Shown here: positions 48,397-61,789 of the stretch, piece by piece
Numbering within the stretch: the stretch's first letter is position 1
Layout of the letters: the number at the start of each line of letters is the position of its first letter
Origin: Enoplosus armatus
Taxonomy: Eukaryota; Chordata; Actinopteri; Centrarchiformes; Enoplosidae
DNA: 64,000 nucleotides
Reading direction: 5' to 3'
Assembly (NCBI RefSeq): GCF_043641665.1
Contig: NC_092196.1
Location: 19,629,192 to 19,693,191, forward strand
The notes under the pieces: model-generated
Told to the model about the DNA's origin: nothing
The model's input: only the letters and a program-made list of their open reading frames with translations
Database searches by the model: none
Translations under genes and position numbers: made by a program

Positions 48397-51300
48397 TAGC
48401 TCCAGTAATCGATTCTATCACTTAACATTTTACTCACAAACGTAATTTCTGACATTTCAAAAAGCTGCAACATCCATAAAAATAGGCAATAAAGAGACAG
48501 AACGATCAGAGAACCAGACTTTAATTAATATAATTGATGAGAACAGATGGACGGAAACTGAAACGACGCTTTAATGAAGCTCTTTTTGTTGTGTTTTTGT
48601 TTTAAGACAAACAGGAAGTCACAGTTTAATATATTGAGGGTCTAATGAAGATTGTCCGGTTTGTCCATTCAAGCTTGATGTTTATTGAATGTGACTGAGT
48701 CTCCTTCATTATACCGTCTGACATGAAGGATAGATTTAAGCATGAGCATATTTTAATCCCTCATGCAGCTGTCGTTGGTTTGGAAAATGTCTTTTTAGAG
48801 GAGAAAACAGGATCAAAGCCCCTCCTGCACACTGCACCCTATAGACACACCTTTTAAAATATCCTGTAAAGAATTATAGACATTCTGGCTGTTATGTTTC
48901 CTCAGTCACGGAAAAAGACTGAAGACAAAATCCTCAAATAGAGGAGTAACTGCAGCCCTGAGCACTCCCTCTTGTAGTGTAAATCCTTTCTTGAAATGCT
49001 GTTGAGCTGCAACATGTTTGTTTGAATTGACAAACCTCCGTTTGGATGAAGGAGGGACAGAGTTACATGTTGCGGCATGCTGCGAGCTATGAGACAGTGT
49101 GAGAGTGAAGGCGGCTGCTGTATTCTGGGTTAACTCAAAGCATGTAAAACACAATAGCAGCGTGGGGAAATCTCCCCTTTCTTCTATTATTCAAACGCCT
49201 TCCTTTGAAATTTGGCTCATGTATGATTGAACAGGGCTTAATTTTAGATTGGATTTTCTGACAAGAGTACTTGCTATTTTGAGCGCCAACTTCTGTCAGA
49301 CTAAAGGAGCGTCTGACATGGGGACAGCTGGTGAATGACACGGTTAATATGGACTCTGTACGCTCACCTTAAGAGGAGCTGGCAGTGACTGATGCTGAGG
49401 GAACGGGGACTAAGCTGCAGGAAAAAGGATCGATCGAACCCTCAGCATGTGTAAATATTCATGTCAACACACTGATGGAGAAGACTGTAATACATACTGT
49501 CGCAGGCAGGGAAATTAAATGTATTGATTAAAGCCAGAATGAACACGAAGGAGGTGAAGTGGAAACAAACGTGTTACTTTATGTAAAGGCTAATCATCAA
49601 TTTATCATTTCTTGTTTATGTCGGACAACATTATGACCTTTTTGTCAAGTCATCAATCATCTATCAATCATCAGTCATGGTTAAGTTGTTTCTGAAGTGC
49701 AACTTTAGACCCCAGTTTTTACTGAATTCAGTTTCTATTGGACATTGGTGTTTTTCTGCTTCCCAAAGACACACAACACCGTAGATATCTCCCTTTAAAA
49801 ACGTTACTACATTTAGAAAAACTAAAGCGTTTCCAGTCCAATCAGGTGCATCTTCATCAGGTACAGAGGTGTGTTATTGAATGAATAGTCTCAGATCTCT
49901 AAGCACTACACAAACCAATCGGTACACACAGGAAATGGATCACAACAGCAACAAATACTAAATATTACCGAGGAAGGAAGTCAGAGAATTACAAAAATGT
50001 ACACAGAATCAATCAAGTGGAAAAAGGGGATTCAAATCTGAACCCATGTTGTCTGAATCCACCTTTATTGTTTCAGAGAAGTCTCCATTAACATTTGCAG
50101 GAAATCGTCTAAACAATCCCACTCGTGGCGTATAAATCACAAGAATTTAAATAACTGCGTCACACTGTCCGTGTGATGATGTGTGGAGCAGGTTTGCAGC
50201 TGGATGAGGACTCAGAGTGAAGGTTCAGCGTGACGCAGGACTTTCTTTTAAAGAAAGGGACGAGGCCGGAGCTCTTTGTCTCCCAGGGACAGTTTAAAAT
50301 GTGCTGACAGGCTTTTTTTTTTCTCATGAATGTTTTTAAAGTACAGACGCCATCGTTTTTCTTTTTGGATGCACCACAGTAAGCTGTAAACACATCCGAC
50401 AACATGTTAACAAACAGTTGCTTATTTACACATCCAGCTGACACGGAGCAACATTAGCTTTCTTTTAGAGTCGTGTTTCTGGCCACCTGATGAATGTCTT
50501 TCGTCTTTCAGCTCTGTTTTTGGTCTCCTCCAACTCCTGCTCCACTAATGTTCACCAGCTAGTCGCTAACTGTGTCTGTCTGCTGTTAGCTGCTGAGCAG
50601 GTAGTTCACAGTGAAAACAGCTGCTGCTGGAAACAGGCTGAATGAGAGTGAACCAAAACAAGCTGAAAGACACTAAAACGCTCAATTCACTGTGGGTTGA
50701 TCACCAAGAACATCCCAGTCATTTGGCACATTGCTGAAATAAAAAGAATGACTTTTGCAGCTTTAAAGATTCATATAAACCATTGGAAACATTTACATTC
50801 AGTTTTCATGCAGTGAAAGCAACACAAGTCATTTGATTTTTGACAGTAAATCACGGCAGCTTTCAACGCTGCTGGAGAACTTTCATCATCATAACTCAAC
50901 GTCAAAACGTTTCCTGTTTTCAGTGAAGAAAGAAGCGTTACACTTATAGACAGGTCAAGTGTTCAGTCCAACAACTGTAGATTCTTCTGCATGTAGTTTA
51001 TTTCCTTTATAAAATGTCCTCTTTCTGAGACAAACATGAAGAGATCGAGACAGTGGATCTCGTGATAAACTGAGGAACATCATCATCATCACGTGCGCTC
51101 TCAGTGATTTCATTTCCACATTCCTGCTGCTTACCTCTGATTTCCTACGTTCCTCTGCATGTTGGAACATTGACTTATTTCTTACTTATTATTTATTTCC
51201 CGTCTAAGGAGAGAAGAATAAAATGAGAACTCACAGTTGAATCCTCGAGGCTTTGATTTGCTCAAACCACAAAGCAGTCTGTCTGCCTCAGTGTGAAACA

Positions 51301-52569
51301 GAGTTCAGCCCACCTGAACGCAGACGGCCTGCAGACGGCTTAGAGTCGACGCGTCTAATGCAAAGTTTTATGTTTAGCTCTATATTACTGATTATTGTTG
51401 CTTGCCGTTTGTCGTTTTCTCCCCCCGAGCTGTTACAGCACAAATTAGATGCATTAAAGTCATATAAGAGACTCCCTTTATCCCATTGCATTATCCATGA
51501 GCTGTAGCAAACAAACTAGTAAACACTGCGGTTTGTGTAAATATAAAGCCGCAGTACATTAATCCTCAGGATTACACTGGCAAGGTATGAGAAGGAGGTG
51601 ATGGAGGGATTAGAGTGCAGCGGTATAAATACACCTGTAGGGCCGAGCTGATGGTGTCATAGCACTTATTTATCTTTTATTGGCTGATGGTGTGATTTGC
51701 TGTAGCTGCATACTTTGATCGGCGCCTCACTAGTTAAGCCGTTAACCAGAGCTGCTATTGTAAGTAGATATTTTCATCAGATTCACACAAGTGAAAATAT
51801 CACAACTGTAAACACTCACATGACAGTTCCTGTCTGACAGTAAGCCAATAAAAATAAAAAAGTTTTGCTTGAAAAAGATTTAATTGGAAAAGAATAAAAC
51901 TTATCAAATATCCCAAATGAGAAATTTCGTCTGGAATGTGTGCGCGCTCCTCGCTATCAGCAGTTTTTAATTCACCCTCAGGATTTCATAAACAGTTTAT
52001 ATGTTAATATTATGAATTTGATGGAAGTCATATTTAGCTGAATGTTCCCATGCAGCTCCCTGGAACAGAGACTTCATCATAAGACCTGTGGATCAGTCTT
52101 TCAAGCATCATCTGTGATCCTCAACAACAATGAACCTGCTGATGTTATCTTTCCAATTTGCTGAATATGTTAAATAATTTGGAAGCTGTTTCAATGAAAA
52201 GCAGATGACAGAGTGTGTTGAAAGTGTTCGCTGCCGAAGGTCAGTCAGGAATCGACCACCTCAGGAAGCAGACTCGGCTTTCAGGACAACAACAACTCTG
52301 GAAATGCTGCTGACTTCGTCTTTGTCCCAGAATGATTTCTGAAGTACCTGAAAATTGGAAAGTAATTCTTTTTGACATCCTATTAGCCTGCAGTCCAGTG
52401 TGATGGACATCAGCTATGTTGGTCTGTCTCCTCTGTCTCTCCCAAAACTGGAGGACAGACGAGATTTTTGAAGACGTTCATGGTCTCCGGAGAAGAGTTA
52501 TGAGTGTTCTTTGTGATTCTTATATTAATTTGGGACATTTTATGCCTTTGCTTCATTTATATAACAGTA

Positions 52570-52662
52570 GCAGATGATAGGAGGCGAGGGAGACAGGTCC
52601 CCGGCCAGATTTGAACCGGGGACGTTGCGGTCATGGTCGGTGTCTTAACCCCTTAAACCAGG
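52570..52662 (-). mobile_element. tRNA-derived SINE head, minus strand
   Basis: On the minus strand, the RNA polymerase III A box TGGTTTAAGGG (52650-52660) and B box GTTCAAATC (52608-52616) both match consensus perfectly and are spaced as in a tRNA. A stem GTCCCCGG...CCGGGGAC encloses the B box. It is followed by ACCTGTCTCCCTCGCCTCC, like SINE bodies I recall from fish. There is no matching acceptor stem, so this is a SINE and not a functional tRNA gene. Confidence 0.75.
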
Positions 52663-52669
52663 GTTTGAT

Positions 52670-52740
52670 TGATGATGATGGTTTCTAATGATTGTCTTTA
52701 CCCCCCGACCTTTCGTCTTGCGCAGCAATCAGAGGATGTG
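52670..52740 (-). mobile_element. GCTAAC-family fragment next to the SINE
   Basis: TTTCTAATGATTGTC, ACCCCCCGACCTTTCG and GCAATCAGAGG resemble the reverse strand of the repeat family's middle part, as at 57507. The SINE may have inserted at its edge. Confidence 0.35.
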
Positions 52741-55700
52741 AAACCCCATCAATATTTGTTGGTTAGCTTGTTTTTAAAGGAATACTCCACTGAGTCTTCA
52801 CAGCTCGCCCTGACCACGTTGGGGAATATTATTACACCTGATCACAACTTATTTGATTGTTCCTGTTTTACACTACGAAGCGAGGAGAGGACATCGCGAC
52901 ACAATGAGTTAATACTCCCTCTGAAAACACAGCCGATATCTTTTAATCCAACCTGCAAATCACCAAAAATGGAAACACGGCAGGGGGCGTTTTCATTTTA
53001 GATAGTCATCTTCTCTCTATTTGAAGTGACCAAAGATTGTCACCCTCATTCTGCAGCCGTCACCTGTCAAACACCTCCTCCATGCTGACATCGGCCCCCG
53101 CTGAGAGCGAGGGATGGGTGGAGTGAGGTGGGGGGGGGGGCTACATGTGTGCACTTTCAAGAGCACGACACTTCTGCTGTCTGGGAGTTTCTGTGTGTTC
53201 GTGTATTTTCTTTTTTTTTTGGAGGAGTTTGTTTGTTGAGCGTCCTCGTCAAATCCTGTCCCCCCCCCGGAGGACGCTCGGGTGCTGGCATGTTGACAAG
53301 AGCAGCTGCCTCAGTCAACCCTGCGCGCTGATAAGAAGCAGCACATCTAAAGACTGAATAATGGCCTGCTGTCCTCACGCCTGCAGATCACTCCCATGCT
53401 GCAGGACGGCAGGGGACAGGCAATCAGCGCTCAATCTCCGGGTATCGGGAACAAGAGAAAAAAAAGAAATCAGAAAAGGCGGTTTGTGCAGTCAGCAGGA
53501 GACGGGGGGGAGGATGTGTTTACATTGACATCTGCACAACTGGGATGCACTTCCAGTCAGCTCTTGGCTCTGAGATGCTGCATCATAAGTATTGATGAGA
53601 TGCCCTACATGACCTGCACATGTGCATCTCTGACCACGTCTCAGTGTCCGTGCTCAGAGCTCGTTGCACTTTCAGCACTTTTAAATCCACCTATATCGGA
53701 GCATACTTTTTCTTCTTTTGGCAAGAAAGAGTAAACCCCTTATCTCTGTCCTTCAAATGTCTTGTAAACAGGATTGGATGGACTAAAGCTCTCCTGGTCC
53801 AGAAAGCAGAAGCACTGACGAGCATCGTTCCTGATGCCCAGCTGAAGAACTTCTCTCTCTGCACCAGCACACTCACCTACTGTCTGTCTGCAAATTATCA
53901 GCGGATGACAGTTTTATAATTCTGCAGGGATGATGAGATTATGCTTCACAATCTAAGTTACAGCTACTGTGAATATTGCGAGTGTCACTTCAAGTTACAG
54001 TTATTTTCTGCTGCAGTGCTTCGGTTTTCTGCAGTGCAAAGATTCTTCACTCTGTAGGACGTCATACCCAGTCCTGCTTTTGTGTGAGATATAAAGTCTA
54101 CGATGGAACAATATCTGACAATATGAAGAGTTACAGTGACAGAAGGTGGTGCTTTTGTAGTTCCATGTATCCACCTAGTTTATGTTATGTGTCAGTGACT
54201 CAAGTTTCCCTTTTCTTTTCACTGTTGTCCGTTCACTGTCCTCCATGCTAACGTGGGATTAGATAAAGAAATGTCAAAACGTGTCTCTCATAAGATGTGA
54301 TCAATCCATCTTGCGTATCTTGAGATATCTTAGGTGCAAACTTGACAATCTGACCTGACGCTGGTACTGAAGGAAAGGACATATAAGGACGGTTCATCCT
54401 CTGAGGACCATGATTATAACTTTCAGGTAAATCTGTTTATCACAATCAGAAATTGTGACCTCATGGTGAGACCAGAGGAAAAGTCAGTGCATCGTCAAAA
54501 TGATTCAACTTCATCCTCTGGGGACCATGAATGTCTGCGCCATGTTACTTTGCAAAATGGCATTTAGTTCTCCAGACTAAAAGAAGTCGTTATTATTCAG
54601 CCGTCCTATTTATTTATAGGTTATCATTTCCAAGATATGGAAGGTCAAGTAGAGGTCAAGGAAACAGCTGCTGCAGTAAATCAATGTTTAGTTAGTTCAA
54701 GGTTCCCTTTGCTTCCCTCTACAGTTTGAGCCTCAACACATTCAGAAATGGATTTCCTGGACTGCTCCCCAGCCACTGTAACTGGTGCTTCTCTGAGTGT
54801 TATGTGCCTTTATTGTGTGCAAGAAAAGTTAATTAACTGAGCTGTAAAAGGCCCAGATAGTTTAGAGCAGCTGGGTGAACCTTTATTGGACTGACAGAAA
54901 CAAGTGCATTGTTTGATGAAGTCCTTCCTTGTAATTCTTGCTGGATACAAGTGAGACCTTTCCTGAATGTTAATTGTAGGTACAGCATTGCAGCATTCTT
55001 TCATGAAAACCAGATGTTAAAAACTTCCTGAACCATTTTTCTTGTCAATGTAGCTGCAGGACCTTTGTACAGAAATTTCAATTTGAGACCAAGAGGTTTC
55101 GGAGACTTCTTGAGCTTCTGTCTCATGCCACATTACCAGCGTACAAACACGGGAAGTCCTCACAGTAACCATTCAAGTAAAGACACCTCAACACTGTGGG
55201 TGTCAGCAGTCAGTGGTGAAGTGTGGGTGTTGGAGGCTATACAAAGAAGTGCAAACCTAAAAGTACCTGTAACAGGAGCAACACTTTTTTTTTTATCATC
55301 AAGGGCCCGTCCGTCTGGCACCCCCCCCCCCCTTTACAATTTAGCCCCAAACCAACTTTTGTCAACCAGCTGGAGTTCACTTTTATTTGTCCATTTGTAA
55401 CTCACAACAGACGGCCTCACTCACACCAACAGCTGTATTCTGATGGATATTTCAGCTCGATATGCATGAATTAGTTTATTGATTGTGGATAGGCCTGTTC
55501 GTGTGTTCGTCTGTCGACTGAAGCTGTTGCTTTTGCGCTCTTCGTAACGTTTATGAATCCAGTGTTGCTGCTGAAATGTGGAGATGAGCCTGACGTTCAG
55601 ACGGTGTGTGGATGAAGCCTGTATAACCTACGCAGCTATATGTCTCATCGAGGAGTGGCGTTGTAGTTCTTACTCTCTTGGCGTGAGATTTGTAAAGCAA

Positions 55701-57506
55701 GAACAATGTTTCCAACACATTTTGTTGGTCTCCAGTGGTTGTCATTCTCTAACGTCAGAACATTTACAGAAACTTAGCTGCTGGGGGTCTTGTAAGTCTT
55801 GTAGTAGTGGTGGTCAGTGTTAATAAGTGGCTTTATCTGAAAGAGAAGGCCCCGCCATGAATGGGAAGAGTAATGGGCTGAAGATGTTAAAGTTAATCCA
55901 CAGCTGACTCCTTGTGTGGAAACACTTGTGATGTTGTGGTGACAAAATGTTTGCTCATTACAGAAAGCCTTTTGCTCTCCAATACAAGGCAAACAGCCCC
56001 ACCTTCCCACTCTGCTGTCGTGCATTTCCAATGCAGCGCTATCAACGAAGTGTCGCTGCGTGTCAGTCAGGTGCAGAAGAAACGATCAGACATCCGCTAC
56101 GAAATGATTTGGCCCCTCTGATGATGTATAGCCGGCTGCCACAGTGGCTGTTTATTCTCTATGCATAATTCATTTGTAATATATGACCCATAATGCATTC
56201 TCTATCCATTAATGAGACAATGCTCATTATTTTCCCTCTGCTTATCACGCAGCCTCACAACAAAACAAAATCAATCTGCGTCACTGGCTCCTGTTTAGGT
56301 CAGGAGAAAAGGGGCAAATATTGCTGAGCTGCGTGTCTTCCCTCTGTGTTTAAAAATCAGACGCTCCCTTCTGTTCGAAGCAGGAAAAAGAAACCAAGTG
56401 ATCAATCTGATTTTTAAACAAAGCCGGCCTGTTTGGTAAGTATACGGGGACACCGATCTTCTCCAAAGGCTGGAGCCAGGAATCAATAGCAGATACTAAG
56501 AGGCTGCTGCAGCCGAGACAAATGTTGTTTCCTCTGGACTACTCTCGTGCACCATTAAATAATGGAGCATAAATAGCTGGGCTTATGTTTCATCTTCTGA
56601 AATCTAAAAGAGAAGAATGTTCTTTTGAAATTATGACCCAGCCATCACATCAAAGTCCTGCAGACACGGGAGAGGGAGTCGCATCTCTATTTGGAGGGAA
56701 AACACAGCTCATTAAGTGAGAGCGAGGGACAGACGAGGCCGTTTTATTGGCCAACACAAGTTATTTCAAGGGATTTATTTGTGACTGCGACACACACCAA
56801 ATATGATATGCTAGCAATTGCGTTCACTGCATGTAAACACACGCTGCTAGCTGGCCCTATTGCACATTCTGCCCGCGGCGATGCTACATCTGTTCACACC
56901 CGAACATACAGAATCAATACACAATCAGGTTATCCAGTTGTTTTCCCTCCGTCTAGTAATTACCACCTTTAATGCCTTGCAGGGCTCTGACATGGGTTTT
57001 TTTTTGTAATCCTCTATATGTGCAGCCTAGAAATAAAACTGTAAGACATTTCATCTTTATATCTACACCGACTTTTCTTTTGAGCTTTAACTAAAATCTG
57101 ACAGGAAGACTGGAACCAAATTCCCCCCCGTGTCTTTCACAGATGGTGGGGATCCTGACACTTTAAAGACACACCTGCAGGTTTAGTAATAGTGCCCCCA
57201 AATTCAAACTGTGATGAGTTTTAAAACAGCAACGCTGAGCTGGGAGGAAATCTGGGGATTTGTGTGCACCATTAGACGCGATAACAAAACCAGGGAGTGT
57301 GTCTTTGGCGTCCTGTGTGTGATCTGGCAGCAGGAGGTTGGAAAAAGGAAACTCCGAAAGCTGGGGTGGTTTGTTCATTTTAATGTCGTGTCTCAACCTG
57401 CCAGTCAGGTGTAGAGGAGTGGGGGGACAAGACGAAGTTAATTCGGAAAGAATACCACTCAATCAATGAATCAACGATTGATAACTAATAAGGTTGGTAG
57501 GTTGGA
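52741..57506. other. intergenic desert, sixth segment
   Basis: No supported gene. It includes a GCTAAC-family copy at 54333, poly-G and poly-C runs near 53130, 53265 and 55320, and a unique, moderately G+C-rich stretch at about 56160-56560. The 110-112 codon frames at 52.7, 53.4 and 55.1 kb encode no recognisable domain. Confidence 0.55.
54333..54570 (+). mobile_element. GCTAAC-family repeat, distal part
   Basis: GGTTCATCCTCTGAGGACCA, TGTGACCTCATGGTGAGACC, AGAGGAAAAGTCAGTGCATC and TTCATCCTCTGGGGACCATG are the reiterated modules of this family; the GGACCATGA module appears twice. Confidence 0.6.
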
Positions 57507-57570
57507 TGATTCCTAATGATTGTGGTTCCCCCCTGACCCTCTGACCGGTGCCACTATCAGGTCAAAGTGA
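57507..57570 (-). mobile_element. GCTAAC-family fragment, reverse copy
   Basis: GATTCCTAATGATTGTGG, CCCCCCTGACCCTCTGACC and TGCCACTATCAGGTCAAAG match the reverse strand of the family, as at 24798. Confidence 0.5.
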
Positions 57571-57689
57571 AATAATGAGACATTCAGGGTCTTTAATCTG
57601 ACCGAACATGTAGGTTGTAGAGTATTGAAATGTATTCTCCCAAGAGGATGAACCCTTTTTTATCTCATCAACCACGATCATCTTTAGCT

Positions 57690-57830
57690 TCAGACCATCA
57701 GTCAATTAATCAATTAGTTGATGGAAAGATGGAAATTTAGACTGTTGCCTGGACAAAACCAGCTGTTTGAGGACATCACCTCGAGCTCTGGGAAACTGTC
57801 ATAACAATAACATCACAATAATCATTAGTG
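57690..57830 (-). mobile_element. MITE-like repeat, reverse copy
   Basis: GTCAATTAATCAATTAGTTG, GGACAAAACCAGCTGTTTGA, GGACATCACCTCGAGCTCTG, GGAAACTGTCAT and AATCATTAGTGGCA follow the order of the internal part and end of the family seen at 8363 and 16590. Confidence 0.55.
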
Positions 57831-60340
57831 GCAGACTATCTCAGGCCATAACCTGCTAAAGATGAATGAAAATCCTGCCTTCTCTAAACATGAAGTGTTG
57901 CACGCTCCTCGTGTTGTTGCACACTGACCCGACACTAAAGCTCAAAGTGTCGTGGAATCTCAGAGCACACTTCCAGTAACATATGTGCCCCTGTTCACAG
58001 AGTCCTTCTCATAATTTTAACCCCTGTGTGAACCCTCTTTCTGTGGGCTGTGACATCTGCCATACCCCGGGCCTCGTTAGGGAGGGAGGGGGCGGGGGGG
58101 GTTTAGAGTGATACGGTAGGCTGATCATTTCTCTAACAGGATGTCCTCCTACAAAGTCAAGTCACACTTCAGTTTCCAATTTCCTTCCTCGTAAACAAGT
58201 ATATGTGTGAGGCCGGCTCCGGCGAGGTGAGCACCGTGATGCAAATGTGGAGTGATGGGGAGGGCACGGGAATGTTAATTGAAAGTCAGACTTTGTTTCC
58301 GGGCTTTGATTTCAGACTAGAAGGAATCGTCTCATTTCTGTTTAAACCAGTAACTCCGTCTTTATCAGGATCGGCACTCTATCGGGTGACAGTCAGCTGG
58401 AAGAACCAGCTTCCTTCTGCTGCCTCTCTACGGCTGCAGGGACTCTGTGGTCGTGATGGACAGACAGGACACAGTCTGTCCCAGTTATTGCTGTTCAAAA
58501 CCATCTTTTGTCTTGATTTCCAAGTGAGATCGAGATGATGATAAATTATTTTGATTTGTAATAAAAAAGGCTTCCTCAGCCGTCAGAGAGACTGCAAAAG
58601 CTCAATCCACCTACTTATTTTATCCTGTAATTACATCCTTTAAGTGTTTTCATGTCGTCAGTAGGTGATAGCCTGTAAACTTACAGTAATAACGCTGCAG
58701 CGGTGTGTGTTTTCCTGTTTGTGCTGGAAGCTTTGACTATTTATTCATTTATGTATTTATTTACACAAGTGGCTATCCTATAACATTGTACTGATGTCAT
58801 GTGACAAACATAATCTAACTCACTGTGGAGTTGTTGGAGTACAACAGGATGCATAATCCTGTGAGGCGATGAATTAAAAGTAAAACAAAGTGCAATAAAA
58901 TCACAAACTGCAAGTTACTTTAGAAATATTTCAAGACGACTTCACAGATTTAGAAATGCGGCAGAACCGTCTTTTGTATTTCACACATTCTTCTTCCTTG
59001 TCAAAACGTGGTGCCTGTATTACCCAGAATGCAACTTGACCACCAACAGTGTGGTCAGAGATTCAGGTGCGTTATGCCGCTGCTGGTCTGTTGGTCTGGA
59101 TCACTCCACAGCAACAGATTTATTATTATTTATTAGACTTCACACATTCAAGTTTGCAGCAGGACTCCCCAAGACCTGTAAACAGACTTTGATGTGGAAA
59201 ATCAGTGGAGTTCCTCTTTAATTTATGTTAAACTTTGTGTCAAATCAGACAGAGAAGTCACATACATACATACAGGAATATTATTATAGGGATATTATAT
59301 AACGCTCTTATTTTGGCGCACACAGAATCAGGATTGGTGAAACAATCAATGAAATTAAATGACACATTTTCATGTTTCTTCTCAGATTTCTGTCAACGAC
59401 TGCAGATAATTATTTCTCTGACTCCTGTTATGGGTTAAGACTCATTGATAAACGTGTATTATATGAAAATATGGAGAACTTTTGCCGTGAACAAAAGTGG
59501 ACACTCTGCCTCTTCAACGTCTGACAACAGCAACCATCAAGAAATCATCCGTCATTTCTGCCTGCCAGCGTCCCTCCCTTCTGCAATCTGCAGCCTCAGC
59601 GCAGGCTCGAGCGGGGGGCCCCTCTCCCCTCTGGGGGTATTTCTTGGATTCAGCGTCTGATAGGCTGCGGGGCTGTAATGGCTGTCCCCAGGTGTTTCAT
59701 GTAGATCCGTCTCGTATAGTGCTCCTCTGACGGTGCACGTCGTGCATGCAGCTCTTTGATTGAGGCCTCAAATTCTGCCGGGGATGATTATGTCTGTGGC
59801 AGAAAGGGACAGCTGCCAACTGACGGAGCTTTCAGCCATGGAAAGAGAAAATGTGGAAAATGTCGATAAAGCCACTCTCTCTTCTACGTGCACATACTTA
59901 TATTCGCTCCCCGCACCTGCCCATGCGTTCTGTAACATATAACTGCTCTCACAGATGACACACAGAGGCCTTATTATTTAGGGGAAAGTCATTTTTTCAC
60001 CTCATTTGATAAAATCATCACAACACATCAACATGCAGCTGGTAGAGCTGTTGATTAGAACCAGTGATTCGGAGATTATCTCACCAGGACGCCGAGATTT
60101 CTGACTTTAAACAAATGCTTTCCAACGGTGCTAGAAGGAGAAGCGTCGCCTAGATGGACAGAAAACAAGACTACAGTCCTTTAAAATCCACTGCAGAGAC
60201 CCCCATTAGGAACCCTGTGTAAAGCTGCAGCAACATCTGGATCAGCACCCCCAGCATTTATTTCTCATTTTTCATCTAATGTGTTTAAAATGATGTGCAC
60301 TGCAACAAGAAGCAACATTTCTTCATCTAAAAAAAACAGG

Positions 60341-60378
<38 letters not shown>

Positions 60379-61224
60379 AACAGGTTAAATCACCTGAGCC
60401 TCAGTGGCGGTGAGAAATTAGGTGAAGGACAAACTGTGGATTGTGATTCATTGCTTGCCCTCACTTCATCCCTGCTTTGAGCCGCCAGTGGAAGTTAAAT
60501 AAAAAAAAAAAGAAAAAGAAAAACTGCTCCACCAGCGTTCAGGATCCTGTTCTTACAGCCCCGGTGTCCTACTTAGAATTCACTGTCAGTACCGCTGGCA
60601 TCGGGGCTCCGTGTGCAGTCAGCTGCTGCCGATCCGGTGCCGGCGCGTCAAACACACACTGTGCTAGTCATTAGTGGAACAACGGCTGAGCCTGATGATT
60701 AAGCCGAGTTAAGATTTTCAAAGGACTTTCTACAACCAAGAGAGCAGAGAAGCAGTTTTTTAGCTTCATGATTAGACAAGGAGCGGGCTCCGTCTGAGTC
60801 TGTACGCTTCCTAAAGGTAATTAAATGGCTTCACTGATTAATGTCAAACACAGGCAAGGTGATTTGTGACTCTGTGATGTTTTTCTTTCTTTAAATGCCA
60901 CAGAGTTATTTATCTCTGGCGAGCTGTGATGAGGGGAGCGTGCACCAGGAATGAGGTGAAATAAAGTGCCTTTGTGTTAAACTGAGGACTCAGTCTCTTG
61001 TGGATCTGACTCTGGAAGAGGCTTCCACTGAGACCGTCTTGATGTAGTTTACAGTGTCCCCTCAGTTTTTGGATTTAGACAACCAAAGCTCAACAAGGTG
61101 GATGATGCCTTCATCTCTCAGGCCACCAAAGTGATAAATCCTCATCATGACGCAGCTGATGATGAGTTTCCCATCTAACTACTGGTGATGTGTTCACGTT
61201 TCATGTGTTTCATCACGTCTCTGT
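57831..61224. other. intergenic desert, seventh segment
   Basis: No supported gene. A poly-G-rich run lies at 58081-58100 and a TG microsatellite at 60346. The 111-codon frame at 58.2-58.5 kb has no recognisable domain or splice context. Confidence 0.55.
60346..60377. repeat. TG dinucleotide microsatellite
   Basis: About 16 TG units. Confidence 0.95.
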
Positions 61225-61290
61225 GTTCTGTCTTTCGTCTGCGAGACAAATTTCCCCTCGTGGACAATAAAGTAGAAGTTGAAGTGCCTC
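61225..61290 (+). mobile_element. LINE-like 3' tail
   Basis: GACAAATTTCCCCTCGTGG followed by ACAATAAAGTAGAAGTTGAA is the plus-strand form of the LINE ending seen in reverse at 11838. Sequence from about 61080 may belong to the same insertion. Confidence 0.55.
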
Positions 61291-61789
61291 AACTGTACTC
61301 TGTTCGCCTAATTTGGTCATTCTGTTCCTCCATATTGTAATGTCACTATTCTTATGTCTTCTGTGTGTGAGGACAGAGGGTGACAGCGAATACTTTACTT
61401 AACTGTGTTTCAGCGTATGATTCTGAGGAGTCATGGAGAGACACGTCCACCTGCAAGTCCCAATCTGAACTCCCAGTCACCTCTGCACCATCTCTGACGC
61501 AATAATCACACGACATTCACAAGTGAGCTTCTTTCACCAGCACGAATAACACCAACACACACACACAGCGAGACACATGATTAATTACTGTAATGTGCCG
61601 TCCAGCAGGAAGCAGTGACTTTTAAGGTTGACTGTTTCGGTTACATCGCCACGCTGTGCCGAGGACTTTTCACATTCTCAGACCTTTCTGTTCGAGAACC
61701 CCCTTCACAGAGTGTCAAAAGATTTCCAAGCCGAGGCACATTAAAATGAACAAAGTGCTCACCAACTCCCATTAGCTGAAGAATTTCTT

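Larger units (their letters stand above)
45372..52569. other. intergenic desert, fifth segment
   Basis: No supported gene. It holds a GCTAAC-family fragment, TTTG, TG and TA microsatellites, and a unique stretch at 46600-46910 that is open on both strands. The 128-codon minus-strand frame at 45.35-45.74 kb overlaps repeat DNA and has no recognisable domain. Confidence 0.55.

Noticed and set aside
52570..52662. Functional tRNA gene
   Set aside because: A and B boxes are perfect, but there is no seven-base acceptor stem pairing and the 3' part continues as a SINE body.
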